Source: Peronospora farinosa (Eukaryota > Oomycota > Peronosporomycetes > Peronosporales > Peronosporaceae). Taken from it: a DNA stretch of 62,638 bases. Numbering within the stretch: the stretch's first letter is position 1; each line of letters opens with the position of its first letter. This document shows positions 51,702 through 61,503 of the stretch, piece by piece. Under the pieces are notes generated by a model. It searched no databases, was not told the DNA's origin, and was given only the letters and a program-made list of their open reading frames with translations. The position numbers were made by a program, and so were the translations under genes. The stretch covers positions 1 to 62,638 of the forward strand of contig CANTFK010000200.1 of assembly GCA_947646735.1 (NCBI GenBank), in the 5' to 3' direction.

Positions 51702-52200
51702 TTGCAAAATTGCTGATGCGACTCCAACTCGCCCGGACGACCGATTAACGGGGGGGGGTACCCCGAATCCGTATAAAGCCTTCTTCACCTTGTGTACACG
51801 TCGATAGGGCGGGTTGCTCTCTTCTAGGTGGACTTGAGTCGATGTTGATCCTAATCTGGTTAGGGATTGGGGTTTTTGGTGATCTTGTGGAAATCTTCAC
51901 ACGATCGACCGAGTACTTGTTTGTTGATCGTACCAATAGATCCCAATAGTCCAATAAGGCGAAGCTTGGATCTTCTGACCACTTGAGCAGAACCTTCTGA
52001 CTACTTGATCCGTCCTGCACTTGCTTGCCTTACCCTTACTTGTTATTTCTGCGGCCAATCGCAGTTGAGTTGTTGTGTCGAGAATTCCTTCACCTGGCCA
52101 AAACAATCCAGGGTGCACTTGTAGTCGATATTCTCGGCGTCGGGAGGCCAAATATCCTGCCCGGATTAAAGAAGTCGACACATGTATTTAGAAGCAAATT
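51702..52200 (-). repeat. LTR remnant of the 3475-4614 type, minus orientation
   Basis: Minus-strand sequence matches the LTR at 9796-10590: GGGCAGGATATTTGGCCTCCCGACG (52138-52166), CCCTGGATTGTTTTGGCCAG (about 52105), AAGTGGTCAGAAGATCCAAG (about 51970), GTGTACACAAGGTGAAGAAG (about 51780-51800) and GGGGTACCCCCCCCCGTTAATCGG. The homology stops near 51730; TGTTGCAAAATTGCTG at 51702 could be an end. Short frames such as 51897-52181 are not supported as genes. Confidence 0.65.
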
Positions 52201-53180
52201 GAACTCTGTTTAGTGTTAACCAATCAAATACCAAACCTATGATCTTGCCTATCTGTAACTCAGGATCTTCTGTCACGCGTCGCCTCCTTGGAAATAAATC
52301 AGATCTTGTAATGTTGTCCACCTCAGATATTGGATTTCGAATCGAGGGTACGGATCGATCCGTAACAGGTTACGTATCGCGATCCACATTTCGGATCAAA
52401 GTTACCAATCAATCGATACTCGATCCGGATTTGTCGAATTCGGATTTGTGGATCCGTCGATCCGGTCTTTTCATATCGTGACCATGGTGTGTGGCCCACC
52501 AATATTGAAATTCTTCTGTGTTCTTGATCCTGTTGACCCTTCGTCCAACCGTCTCGCACGGCTTATTGGCCAATCAGAGAGCAAGATCTTATCAACAGTG
52601 TTCACTTGATCGATCCCTTTCAGACCTTCAGATCGATTTACCACAAAAGGATGAGAGGAGAGCATATTTGCGGTTTGCTACTCAGTAACAGCGATTCATA
52701 GACCCATTGATGCGTGCCATAATCCGCGATATAGCAGACCGCGACCCGGTAGACCGCGATTTAGTATATCACGATCCAGCAATCCTGCGGAAGACTTAGC
52801 ATAAGGGGGCGATATTAAAACGAGTGGTAGCCGATCCTATCATACCGATAGTCATAGTCGTAGATTAGAGTTGAGGTACCGAACTACAGAGCTCCCTCCG
52901 TTTAGTTATGGGTACGGTGGACGACATAGCCATAACTTAACAGAGGTTATAACTTATTAGATTATGTGTATTGTACATAAGAGAACTTAGATAATAAAAA
53001 AGCGGACCCAAGCAACCAGACCATCCCCTAAAACAAAACAGGCTCTACCCTGAAATTTAAACTGCTGACAGAACTTTAGTCCCAGACTCCTTTATAAATT
53101 TGACCCGTGCCTAGAGGTGTAAGACATATCGTCAACTTGTTTTCTCTGTGCTTATAGTGAAAGCTATATGTAAACCACAG
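52201..53180. other. repeat-derived spacer, no gene
   Basis: Rich in GATC-type words (GATCCG, CGATC) like the gag-like regions at 7-9.5 kb; contains AAGGGGGCGATATTAAAACG near 52804, which looks like a polypurine tract next to an LTR start. Mostly decayed retroelement and AT-rich spacer. Confidence 0.4.
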
Positions 53181-53224
53181 TGTTAAACAGTGTCTTATCT
53201 ATTTATGTACCTAGACAGTTAAAG

Positions 53225-53792
53225 ATGCCGCACATGCGGCTTACCAATCAACAGCGTCTTCAGATTTGCAAGTACAAGGATGAAAGTCCTGGATTATCTC
53301 AGACCCCACTGGCTAAATGGGAAACCAAGAAGTTTGGCCTTGCCAAAACGCTGTCACAGGCATCGATTAGCAAGATAATCCAAAAGCGGTCTAACTTGGA
53401 GACGATGGATCCAGAAGGTCTAAATGCAAAGCGACAGCGGCTAGTGCAACATCCTTAATCGAAGAATCTTTGGCTCTTTGGATCCTGCAGTGTCAACACC
53501 GCAAGGTAATTATTACTGGGGAACTCATTTGCGCGAAGACCCAGCGACTTGATCAATCGCTTAATATTCTTAACGATGCCATCACTTTGTCGCAAGGATG
53601 GCTTCGAAAATTCCAACAACGTCACAAGGTCCGCGCTATTCGCATTCACGGTGATATCGGTTCGGTGGACGTAGAGGCTCATAATGAAGCTCTGCCTGAT
53701 CTGAAGAAGGTCATTTCCGAGTACGCTCTGTGTGATATATACAATATGGATGAAATTGGTAACTTTTTCTATATGATTATTACCTGTAATGG
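53225..53792 (+). pseudogene. pogo/Tigger-type transposase, 5' part, frameshifted and cut by an LTR
   Basis: Begins MPHMRLTNQQRLQICKYKDE, with SQTPLAKWETKKFGLAKTLS, QASISKIIQKRSNLE, the CENP-B/pogo N-terminal HTH. A frame change between about 53420 and 53458 leads to SLIEESLALWILQCQHRK, GELICAKTQRL, SQGWLRKFQQRHKVRAIRIH, the second (Tc5-type) HTH, and IYNMDEIGN, which contains the first Asp of the DDE triad. At 53793 the sequence switches to the family C LTR, so the catalytic domain is missing. A domesticated gene is unlikely given the shift. Confidence 0.85.
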
Positions 53793-54390
53793 TGTAACAG
53801 GGCATCTAGTTACACGTAAACATTAAGTAATATACTTAATGTTTGGTCTAAAAGTATCCATGATTACTTTTGACCTGTCACTTGGGTGCGATACACAAAT
53901 GTGATCCACCCTCGTGAATGTGATATCCATTGATGGATTCACATGGGAAGGGATGACGCTAGTTGAAGCTAGGCATCGCGACGTCTCAGAAGGACGTCAT
54001 TCGCAAACTTAAATCTATATTTAAGCTCGCACGTCAGGATTCGCTTCTAAACACTCGCTTATCCGATCTATATACATATATAGCCAACCAGTAGTCAAGT
54101 ACATATTTAGTTATAATTAATTAAATATATCTCAGTCTTGAATTTACTTAAACATACACACCACGCACAAGAAGCCGAAAAGCTTCTACGTGACGTCGGT
54201 GACTTCTTGTCTTAGAAGTTGGTTGCACTCTCGCTTAAGCGAGAGGCAACTGGTGGTACGACTGCTTAAGCAGTCGACCAACCTCCTAACCACCCTCGCA
54301 CGCGAAGGTAAGACGGTCTAACCGCTTCCTCGCTTGTGCTGAAGGTGTGTGCTAGTAGCACTAGTAGTCCTTCCCACGACCCGTCTCTCT
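53793..54390 (+). repeat. 5' LTR and leader of family C
   Basis: Starts TGTAACAGGG...GTTACA right after the transposase codons GTAATGG, as expected for an LTR insertion. Rich in hairpins (AAACATTAAGTA/TACTTAATGTTT at about 53817-53843, CTCTCGCTTAAGCGAGAG near 54232, GACTGCTTAAGCAGTC near 54260). The right end and primer-binding site were not fixed; gag starts at 54395. Confidence 0.65.
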
Positions 54391-54394
54391 GAGC

Positions 54395-55492
54395 GTGCGT
54401 GTGGCTGACATGGTCCTTAATATGGACTGGAGTGACTTCCCTCACCTCTCCCAACATCATAGGGAGTTGGTAGAGCATATGGCGCAGGGACTTGGTGAAC
54501 AAGCCCTGGTCAATCTCTTGCATTGTCCTCCTGAGCAACATGTTGCTCAGTTGGAGCAATTTGAGGCGTTTGTGCTCAGACAGCGTAGAAACGCGTCCGA
54601 GATAAACAGCCAAGCCACCGCTGAGTCCATCACTAAGACTCAGGATGAGCTTTTGCTTGAGCAGGCACGTAATGAGGCGGTCAACAGAACTGTTGAGACG
54701 CTCTCTGCCCGGCCTAATCAACCGAGGCCCATTCGGATGGACCCTCCGAAGCTCGATGGAACTAGCCCTCACACGATTGTTCACTGGCTATAAGCAGTTG
54801 AGCAATGTGGAGTGGCGCAGCTCATCGAAGACGACACTAAGATGGTGTCGTATGCCATGTCCAACTTGCGTGGCAAAGCGTCAGAGTGGGCTTACTCTGC
54901 GCTGATGGCTAATGCTGATGCATTTCCATCATGGGCGATCTTTAAGTCAAAGATTCGCGCCATGTATCAGCCGCCTAACAACGAAGTGTTGCTTATGGAG
55001 CGCTTCTTTGGAGCACGACAGGCGAAACGATCTCTGCAAGGGTATGCGCAGGAGATGCGTTCGCTGTCGGCGTCCATTAATGGGGAACCGATAACGGAAC
55101 ATATCAAGGTGGCCACGTTCATGAATAAACTACGGCACGGCCCATCGCGTCAGAACCTTTTCAGAAAGGTGCCAGCGACGATGGAAGAGGCAATTGACAT
55201 TGCCTTAGTTGAGGAGCAATCCTACAACAGCGCCTCGGCAAAAGCTTATTATAAGCCGTCGGCTGCGAAGTCGGATGCCACTCCAATGGAGCTAGGCAAT
55301 GCAGACGTGGTCTGCTACAAGTGCGGCAAGCGTGACCATGTGATGTCTCGCTGCTATGCCAAAGTAGCTGCTGGTGCTAAGGCAGCCTGCAAAAGGTCTC
55401 CCAACCCGAAGGGAGGTGCTAAGAACCAGTGTGCGCGACGCACGGGTTCAGCACCTGCCCAAGATGGATCGGGAAATGCGGGAGCGCAGTAG
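54395..55492 (+). pseudogene. family C gag (capsid and zinc knuckle), one frameshift
   Basis: N-terminus MRVADMVLNMDWSDFPHLSQ with coiled coil, then TNPPKLDGTSPHTIVHWL-type block broken by a stop at 54791-54793 (about one base off frame). The frame resumes at 54812: VAQLIEDDTKMVSYAMSNLR, AFPSWAIFKSKIRAMYQPPN, EHIKVATFMNKLRHGPSRQN, then the knuckle VVCYKCGKRDHVMSRCYAK (CX2CX4HX4C) and a basic tail ending GNAGAQ. The stop lies in a stem-loop and the upstream slippery site allows -1 entry into protease. Capsid plus knuckle pack element RNA in virus-like particles. Confidence 0.88.
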
Positions 55493-56430
55493 GGGCGGGA
55501 TGCCCTACTGTCGCGGACTATGAAGCTACCCCTAAGTTCAGAGTGATCGAACAAATGGGTAGCATAGTCCCTGAGGTTCCGAAAGGTCGGACCTCAACCC
55601 TTTTGGTCTATAGCGCTCGAGTACAAGGCTATGACGAAGTGATGATCATTCTCGTAGATACGGGTGCATCACAAAACTTTGTGAAACTCGCGGCTCTGAA
55701 AAGGAGACCGGCGAGTTATGAGTCGCTTTGCCAGGATGGCAAGCGAGAAGAGGCGATCGTTTGTTTAGCGAACGACGCGCTCGTAAAATCGGAGGGAGTT
55801 CAGGTTGAACTCGCCTTCAGTTTTAGTGATTTCTCTTGTACAGAGAAGTTCACAGTGCTAGGTATGGAGAGTCCGTATGACCTCATCCTAGGCATGCCTT
55901 GGTTGGCGAAGAACCAACCATGGATTGACTGGCGTACACGCATAGTCGCTAACTCTACGCAGGACACCGGAAAGGATGTGCTTTTGCGAGAAGCTTATGT
56001 GGATGATTCTGTGTCCAACATAGTCGAGGGTGCGATGACGGTATGTCAATCGACACCAGGAACTACCCAGCTCGAAAGGAGTGGTGTAGTTGGAAGTGCA
56101 CTGGCGGAAAGCCAGGTGACACATATTCCTACCCAGTTCGAAAAGACTGGTGTAGTGAATGGGGCGATGACAAGTATTCATGCGTCCAATAGTCCTGCAC
56201 AGAGCCGAGGGCCTGTGGCAGTTGATGGTGGACTGACAGGAAGTCAAGCGCCACAAGAACCGGCACAGAGCCAAGAGCCTGGTGCGGTTGGAAGGAGTGC
56301 GTTAGCTGAGATAGCAAAGACACCTTCTTCCAGGTCAAAGGTCGTGGTGACTCGAAGAACGAGCACCAGACGTATTAAGACGATCAAGGGCACGTCGAAA
56401 CGAGTGACCCTTGGATCAGTCTCGGTTTAA
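55429..56430 (+). pseudogene. family C protease (retropepsin) with long linker
   Basis: Open in the -1 frame relative to gag, overlapping it by 64 bases. RVIEQMGSIVPEVPKGRTST starts the domain; IILVDTGASQNFVKLAAL holds the catalytic DTG; KFTVLGMESPYDLILGMPWL holds the ILGMPWL block. A 200-residue Ser/Thr/Gln-rich linker with repeated SGVVGSALAESQ-like units follows and the frame ends at a stop (SVSV). Probably cleaved Gag-Pol in the ancestral element. Confidence 0.88.
55471..55510 (+). promoter_or_regulatory. -1 ribosomal frameshift signal between gag and pro
   Basis: Slippery heptamer GGGAAAT at 55471-55477 lies in gag phase as G GGA AAT. Six bases later (55484) a stem-loop starts: GCG CAGTAGGG pairs with CCCTACTG, bulged T, CGC (8-nt loop GCGGGATG). 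The gag stop TAG is in the stem (55490-55492). After a -1 slip the frame reads GKCGSAVGAG and continues into protease. Confidence 0.7.
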
Positions 56431-56451
56431 GAGGACGGACTTACGAACGAG

Positions 56452-58297
56452 TTGTTCGAGACCGTCGAAGACAAGATGCCAGAATCATCCTCAGTTGAGG
56501 TGCTCCAACTTGTCTTGGCATCTGCCGAGGAGATAGTAAATCTCTCGGAGATGACGTGGCATCTGTTCCTGCCCGAACTAAAGGAAGGAAAGATCCACGA
56601 GATTGTCGCACCAATTCCAGAAGAGAACGTGGTGGACTGTTGCTCGTCGTCCACAATGGACGAGAGGTTCGCTGCTCAAGGCTAGGAAGCCTTGAAGGAC
56701 AGCCCGTTCTATGATGTTCTGTGGAAACACCGTGATGTGTTTCCAGCAGAAGTGCCGAGCCGCCTACCGGCCGATAGGGGCATCAGGCACGAAATTGACC
56801 TGGAACCTGGCACCAAGTATTGTTTGACCAGGCAATGGCCGTTGCCGAAGGAACAAGTCGATTACATCGATGAGTTCTTCGACAAGCGAGTTAAGGCGGG
56901 ACATGTACGTGAGAGCAAGTCGCTTCATTGCAGCTCGACCTTCTGTGTGCGTAAAGCAACAGGTGGATGGCGCGTGGTTCATGCTTATAATAAGCTGAAC
57001 ACGGCCACCATTCCGGCTCAAACGTCGATCCCGCGGAAAGATGTCTTGTTGAATTCCATGGGAAAGTCAACTTTGTTCGCGAGCCACGAAAGACCCTTTG
57101 GATGTCACAATGTCTACTTTGACACCCGTTCCCCGTTTGGTCGACCTGATGGTCGACTTGGTCAGTGGTAGAATCTTTTCCGCGTTGGATCTGAAGGATG
57201 GCTACTATCAAGTTCTCATGAGCGATACTGATGTAGCCAAAACGGCAGTAAGCACCCCAAGCGGTATGCTATGGGAGTGGCTTGTGATGCCACAAGGGTT
57301 GAAAAATGCTCCGGCAACATTCAACCGAGTGGTGGCTCACGTGATGCGTCAGCATCGTGCCTACGCGCCCCATTACTTTGACGATGTATTCGTGCATAGT
57401 AGGGCGGAGGACGGTCTGAGCGCAATAGAGTCTCACAAGCGTCATTTAGACGCTGTGTTGCAGACTCTGAGTGACGCCCAATTATACGTTAACTTGCAAA
57501 AGTGCGTAATAGGGGTTCTCGAGATACCTGTGTTGGGCTGCATCGTAGGTACACATGGTGTACGAGCAGACCCAAAAAAGGTTAAGGCTATCAAGGAATG
57601 GTCAGTCCCAGGACACGTGAAGGATCTGCGCCAGTTCCTTGGGCTCGCTAATTACTTGCATAAGTACAGCAAGAATTATGCGGAGCGGACTAAGCCATTG
57701 TCTGACCTTTTAAAAAAGGATACAGAATGGACTTGGTCGAAGGAACAAGAAGATGCGTTCACTTCAGTGAAGAAATCTCTTGTAGAGGCACCGGTCTTGG
57801 CATTGCCAGACGCGGATAAGCCCTTTAGCGTCGTCTGCGATGCAAGCAATTTTGCAATCGGCAGCGCGCTCATGCAGAAGGATGACAACGGCGTTGACCG
57901 TGTCATTTCTTATCAGTCTCGGCTTTTGAAAGCCGCAGAGCTGAATTACCCTGTGCATGACAAGGAGCTACTTTCAATTAAGTATGCCCTTGTGAAGTTT
58001 CGGGTGCACCTCTTGGGCACCGAACCTTTTGTGGTTTATACGGATCACGCATCACTGCGTACCGCTATAAACTCACCGCACCTCTCGCCGAGAATGGCGA
58101 GGTGGCTAACATTCTTCTCTGAATTTAATTTCAAAGTTGAATATAAGCCGGGTAAGTCGAATTTCTTGGCTGACGCATTATCGCGCAGACCAGACTTCGA
58201 GGCAAGACACCAGGAATGTGTGTCTCGTGCGAAAGCACAAATTGAGTCGTCAACATTGGCAGCCATGAAGGCCTACCATGTGACGAGCTCATTTTGA
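56452..58297 (+). pseudogene. family C reverse transcriptase and RNase H, frameshifted, integrase missing
   Basis: 56692-57171 holds the RT start: VLWKHRDVFPAEVPSRLPAD, RGIRHEIDLEPGTKYCLTRQ, HCSSTFCVRKATGGWRVVHA. After a shift near 57100-57170, 57098-58297 holds RIFSALDLKDGYYQVLMSDT, MPQGLKNAPATFNRVVAHVM, the catalytic PHYFDDVFVHS (YFDD form of YXDD), RQFLGLANYLHKYSKNYAER and RNase H (VVCDASNFAIGSALMQ, YPVHDKELLSIKYAL, FVVYTDHASLRTAI). The frame ends VTSSF just after the duplication junction. YFDD instead of YVDD is a common gypsy variant. Confidence 0.9.
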
Positions 58298-58365
58298 CGA
58301 AATCTTAAACGACAAGGCGAAAATTCGTCAACATTGGCAGCCATGAAGGCCTACCATGTGACGAG
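58247..58365. repeat. junction spacer with a 45-bp direct duplication
   Basis: 58247-58291 (TCGTCAACATTGGCAGCCAT...GAGCTCA) is repeated at 58325-58369, separated by 33 bases. The second copy runs into the right arm through a shared CTCA (58366-58369). Confidence 0.93.
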
Positions 58366-58398
58366 CTCAATTTGTGCTTTCGCACGAGACACACTTTC

Positions 58399-59920
58399 CT
58401 AGTGTCTTGCCTCGAAGTTTGGTCTGCGCGATAACGCGTCAGCCAAGACATTCGACTTACCCGGCTTATATTCAACTTTGAAATTAAATTCAGAGAAGAA
58501 TGTTAGCCACCTCGCCATTCTCGGCGAGAGGTGCGGTGAGTTTATAGCGGTACGCAGTGATGCGTGATCCGTATAAACCACAAAAGGTTCGGTGCCCAAG
58601 AGGTGCACCCGAAACTTCACAAGGGCATACTTAATTGAAAGTAGCTCCTTGTCATGCACAGGGTAATTCAGCTCTGCGGCTTTCAAAAGCCGAGACTGAT
58701 AAGAAATGACACGGTCAACGCCGTTGTCATCCTTCTGCATGAGCGCGCTGCCGATTGCAAAATTGCTTGCATCGCAGACGACGCTAAAGGGCTTATCCGC
58801 GTCTGGCAATGCCAAGACCGGTGCCTCTACAAGAGATTTCTTCACTGAAGTGAACGCATCTTCTTGTTCCTTCGACCAAGTCCATTCTGCATCCTTTTTT
58901 AAAAGGTCAGACAATGGCTTAGTCCGCTCCGCATAATTCTTGCTGTACTTATGCAAGTAATTAGCGAGCCCAAGGAACTGGCGCAGATCCTTCACGTGTC
59001 CTGGGACTGACCATTCCTTGATAGCCTTAACCTTTTTTGGGTCTGCTCGTACACCATGTGTACCTACGATGCAGCCCAACACAGGTATCTCGAGAACCCC
59101 TATTACGCACTTTTGCAAGTTAACGTATAATTGGGCGTCACTCAGAGTCTGCAACACAGCGTCTAAATGACGCTTGTGAGACTCTATTGCGCTCAGACCG
59201 TCCTCCGCCCTACTATGCACGAATACATCGTCAAAGTAATGGGGCGCGTAGGCACGATGCTGACGCATCACGTGAGCCACCACTCGGTTGAATGTTGCCG
59301 GAGCATTTTTCAACCCTTGTGGCATCACAAGCCACTCCCATAGCATACCGCTTGGGGTGCTTACTGCCGTTTTGGCTACATCAGTATCGCTCATGAGAAC
59401 TTGATAGTAGCCATCCTTCAGATCCAACGCGGAAAAGATTCTACCACTGACCAAGTCGACCATCAGGTCGACCAAACGGGGAACGGGTGTCAAAGTAGAC
59501 ATTGTGACATCCAAAGGGTCTTTCGTGGCTCGCGAACAAAGTTGACTTTCCCATGGAATTCAACAAGACATCTTTCCGCGGGATCGACGTTTGAGCCGGA
59601 ATGGTGGCCGTGTTCAGCTTATTATAAGCATGAACCACGCGCCATCCACCTGTTGCTTTACGCACACAGAAGGTCGAGCTGCAATGAAGCGACTTGCTCT
59701 CACGTACATGTCCCGCCTTAACTCGCTTGTCGAAGAACTCATCGATGTAATCGACTTGTTCCTTCGGCAACGGCCATTGCCTGGTCAAACAATACTTGGT
59801 GCCAGGTTCCAGGTCAATTTCGTGCCTGATGCCCCTATCGGCCGGTAGGCGGCTCGGCACTTCTGCTGGAAACACATCACGGTGTTTCCACAGAACATCA
59901 TAGAACGGGCTGTCCTTCAA
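58399..59920 (-). pseudogene. family C RT/RNase H, minus copy
   Basis: 59441-59920 is the RT start and 58399-59514 the RT/RNase H body with PHYFDDVFVHS and RNase H blocks, mirror of 56692-58297. Differences include Thr/Ala in LLKKDAEWTWS, Phe/Val in GKSNVLADAL and Asp/Asn in SRRPNFEARH. A small change truncates the frame at RH* (58399), whereas the plus copy reads on through ECVSRAKAQ. Confidence 0.9.
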
Positions 59921-60181
59921 GGCTTCCTAGCCTTGAGCAGCGAACCTCTCGTCCATTGTGGACGACGAGCAACAGTCCACCACGTTCTCTTCTGGAATTG
60001 GTGCGACAATCTCGTGGATCTTTCCTTCCTTTAGTTCGGGCAGGAACAGATGCCACGTCATCTCCGAGAGATTTACTATCTCCTCGGCAGATGCCAAGAC
60101 AAGTTGGAGCACCTCAACTGAGGATGATTCTGGCATCTTGTCTTCGACGGTCTCGAACAACTCGTTCGTAAGTCCGTCCTC

Positions 60182-61183
60182 TTAAACCGAGACTGATCCA
60201 AGGGTCACTCGTTTCGACGTGCCCTTGATCGTCTTAATACGTCTGGTGCTCGTTCTTCGAGTCACCACGACCTTTGACCTGGAAGAAGGTGTCTTTGCTA
60301 TCTCAGCTAACGCACTCCTTCCAACCGCACCAGGCTCTTGGCTCTGTGCCGGTTCTTGTGGCGCTTGACTTCCTGTCAGTCCACCATCAACTGCCACAGG
60401 CCCTCGGCTCTGTGCAGGACTATTGGACGCATGAATACTTGTCATCGCCCCATTCACTACACCAGTCTTTTCGAACTGGGTAGGAATATGTGTCACCTGG
60501 CTTTCCGCCAGTGCACTTCCAACTACACCACTCCTTTCGAGCTGGGTAGTTCCTGGTGTCGATTGACATACCGTCATCGCACCCTCGACTATGTTGGACA
60601 CAGCATCATCCACATAAGCTTCTCGCAAAAGCACATCCTTTCCGGTGTCCTGCGTAGAGTTAGCGACTATGCGTGTACGCCAGTCAATCCATGGTTGGTG
60701 CTTCGCCAACCAAGGCATGCCTAGGATGAGGTCATACGGACTCTCCATACCTAGCACTGTGAACTTCTCTGTACAAGAGAAATCACTAAAACTGAAGGCG
60801 AGTTCAACCTGAACTCCCTCCGATTTTACGAGCGCGCCGTTCGCTAAACAAACGATCGCCTCTTCTCGCTTGCCATCCTGGCAGAGCGACTCATAACTCG
60901 CCGGTCTCCTTTTCAGAGCCGCGAGTTTCACAAAGTTTTGTGATGCACCCGTATCTACGAGAATGATCATCACTTCGTCATAGCCTTGTACTCGAGCGCT
61001 ATAGACCAAAAGGGTTGAGGTCCGACCTTTCGGAACCTCAGGGACTATGCTACCCATTTTTTCGATCACTCTGAACTTAGGGGTAGCTTCAGAGTCCGCG
61101 ACAGTAGGGAATCCCGCCCCTACTGCGCTCCCGCATTTCCCGATCCATCTTGGGCAGGTGCTGAACCCGTGCGTCGCGCACAC
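60182..61183 (-). pseudogene. family C protease, minus copy
   Basis: Mirror of 55429-56430. Same DTGASQNF active site. Differences from the plus copy: Phe for Cys and Ser for Tyr before the domain, Lys for Gln in RVIEKMGS, Gly for Asp in LANGALVKSEG, His for Asn in LAKHQPWIDW, Ala for Ser in YVDDAVSN. The frameshift signal GGGAAAT and its stem-loop are intact on the minus strand (about 61102-61141). Confidence 0.9.
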
Positions 61184-61499
61184 TGGTTCTTAGCACCTCC
61201 CTTCGGGTTGGGAGACCTTTTGCAGGCTGCCTTAGCACCAGCAGCTACTTTGGCATAGCAGCGAGACATCACATGGTCACGCTTGCCGCACTTGTAGCAG
61301 ACCACGTCTGCATTGCCTAGCTCCATTGGAGTGGCATCCGACTTCGCAGCCGACGGCTTATAATAAGCTTTTGCCGAGGCGCTGTTGTAGGATTGCTCCT
61401 CAACTAAGGCAATGTCAATTGCCTCCTCCATCGTCGCTGGCACCTTTCTGAAAAGGTTCTGACGCGATGGGCCGTGCCGTAGTCCATTCATGAACGTAG
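61120..61499 (-). pseudogene. family C gag C-terminus, minus copy, cut by LTR
   Basis: Reads NGLRHGPSRQNLFRKVPATM, EEAIDIALVEEQSYNSASAK, zinc knuckle VVCYKCGKRDHVMSRCYAK and tail GNAGAQ. The gag N-terminus is replaced at 61504 by LTR sequence; the first 20 residues of the open frame (MTETLHAGYYNNCEGPSFPW) come from the LTR. Confidence 0.88.
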
Positions 61500-61503
61500 A
61501 AAA

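Larger units (their letters stand above)
55113..58246 (+). repeat. left arm of 3.13-kb inverted duplication
   Basis: Every position pairs with the right arm at (116612 minus position). It spans gag C-terminus to RNase H of family C. Nine amino-acid differences were counted between the two copies' protease and RT/RNase H frames, so arms are about 99% identical. Confidence 0.95.
54395..58297 (+). mobile_element. Ty3/gypsy family C element, plus copy: gag-pro-RT-RNase H
   Basis: Gag (54395-55492), protease (overlapping, 55429-56430), linker (56452-57171) and RT/RNase H (57098-58297) in Ty3/gypsy order; no integrase, because the sequence turns back on itself at about 58246-58366. Stops at 56428-56430, 56683-56685 and 57169-57171 occur at the same places in the minus copy, so they predate the duplication. 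Confidence 0.93.
58366..61499 (-). repeat. right arm of 3.13-kb inverted duplication
   Basis: Minus-strand copy of 55113-58246. Ends 61499-61503 where an LTR of the 3475-4614 type begins; homology to the left arm stops at the same point. Confidence 0.95.

Noticed and set aside
54266..54784. 172-codon minus-strand reading frame
   Set aside because: Antisense of family C gag; no motif, explained by codon composition of the gag strand.
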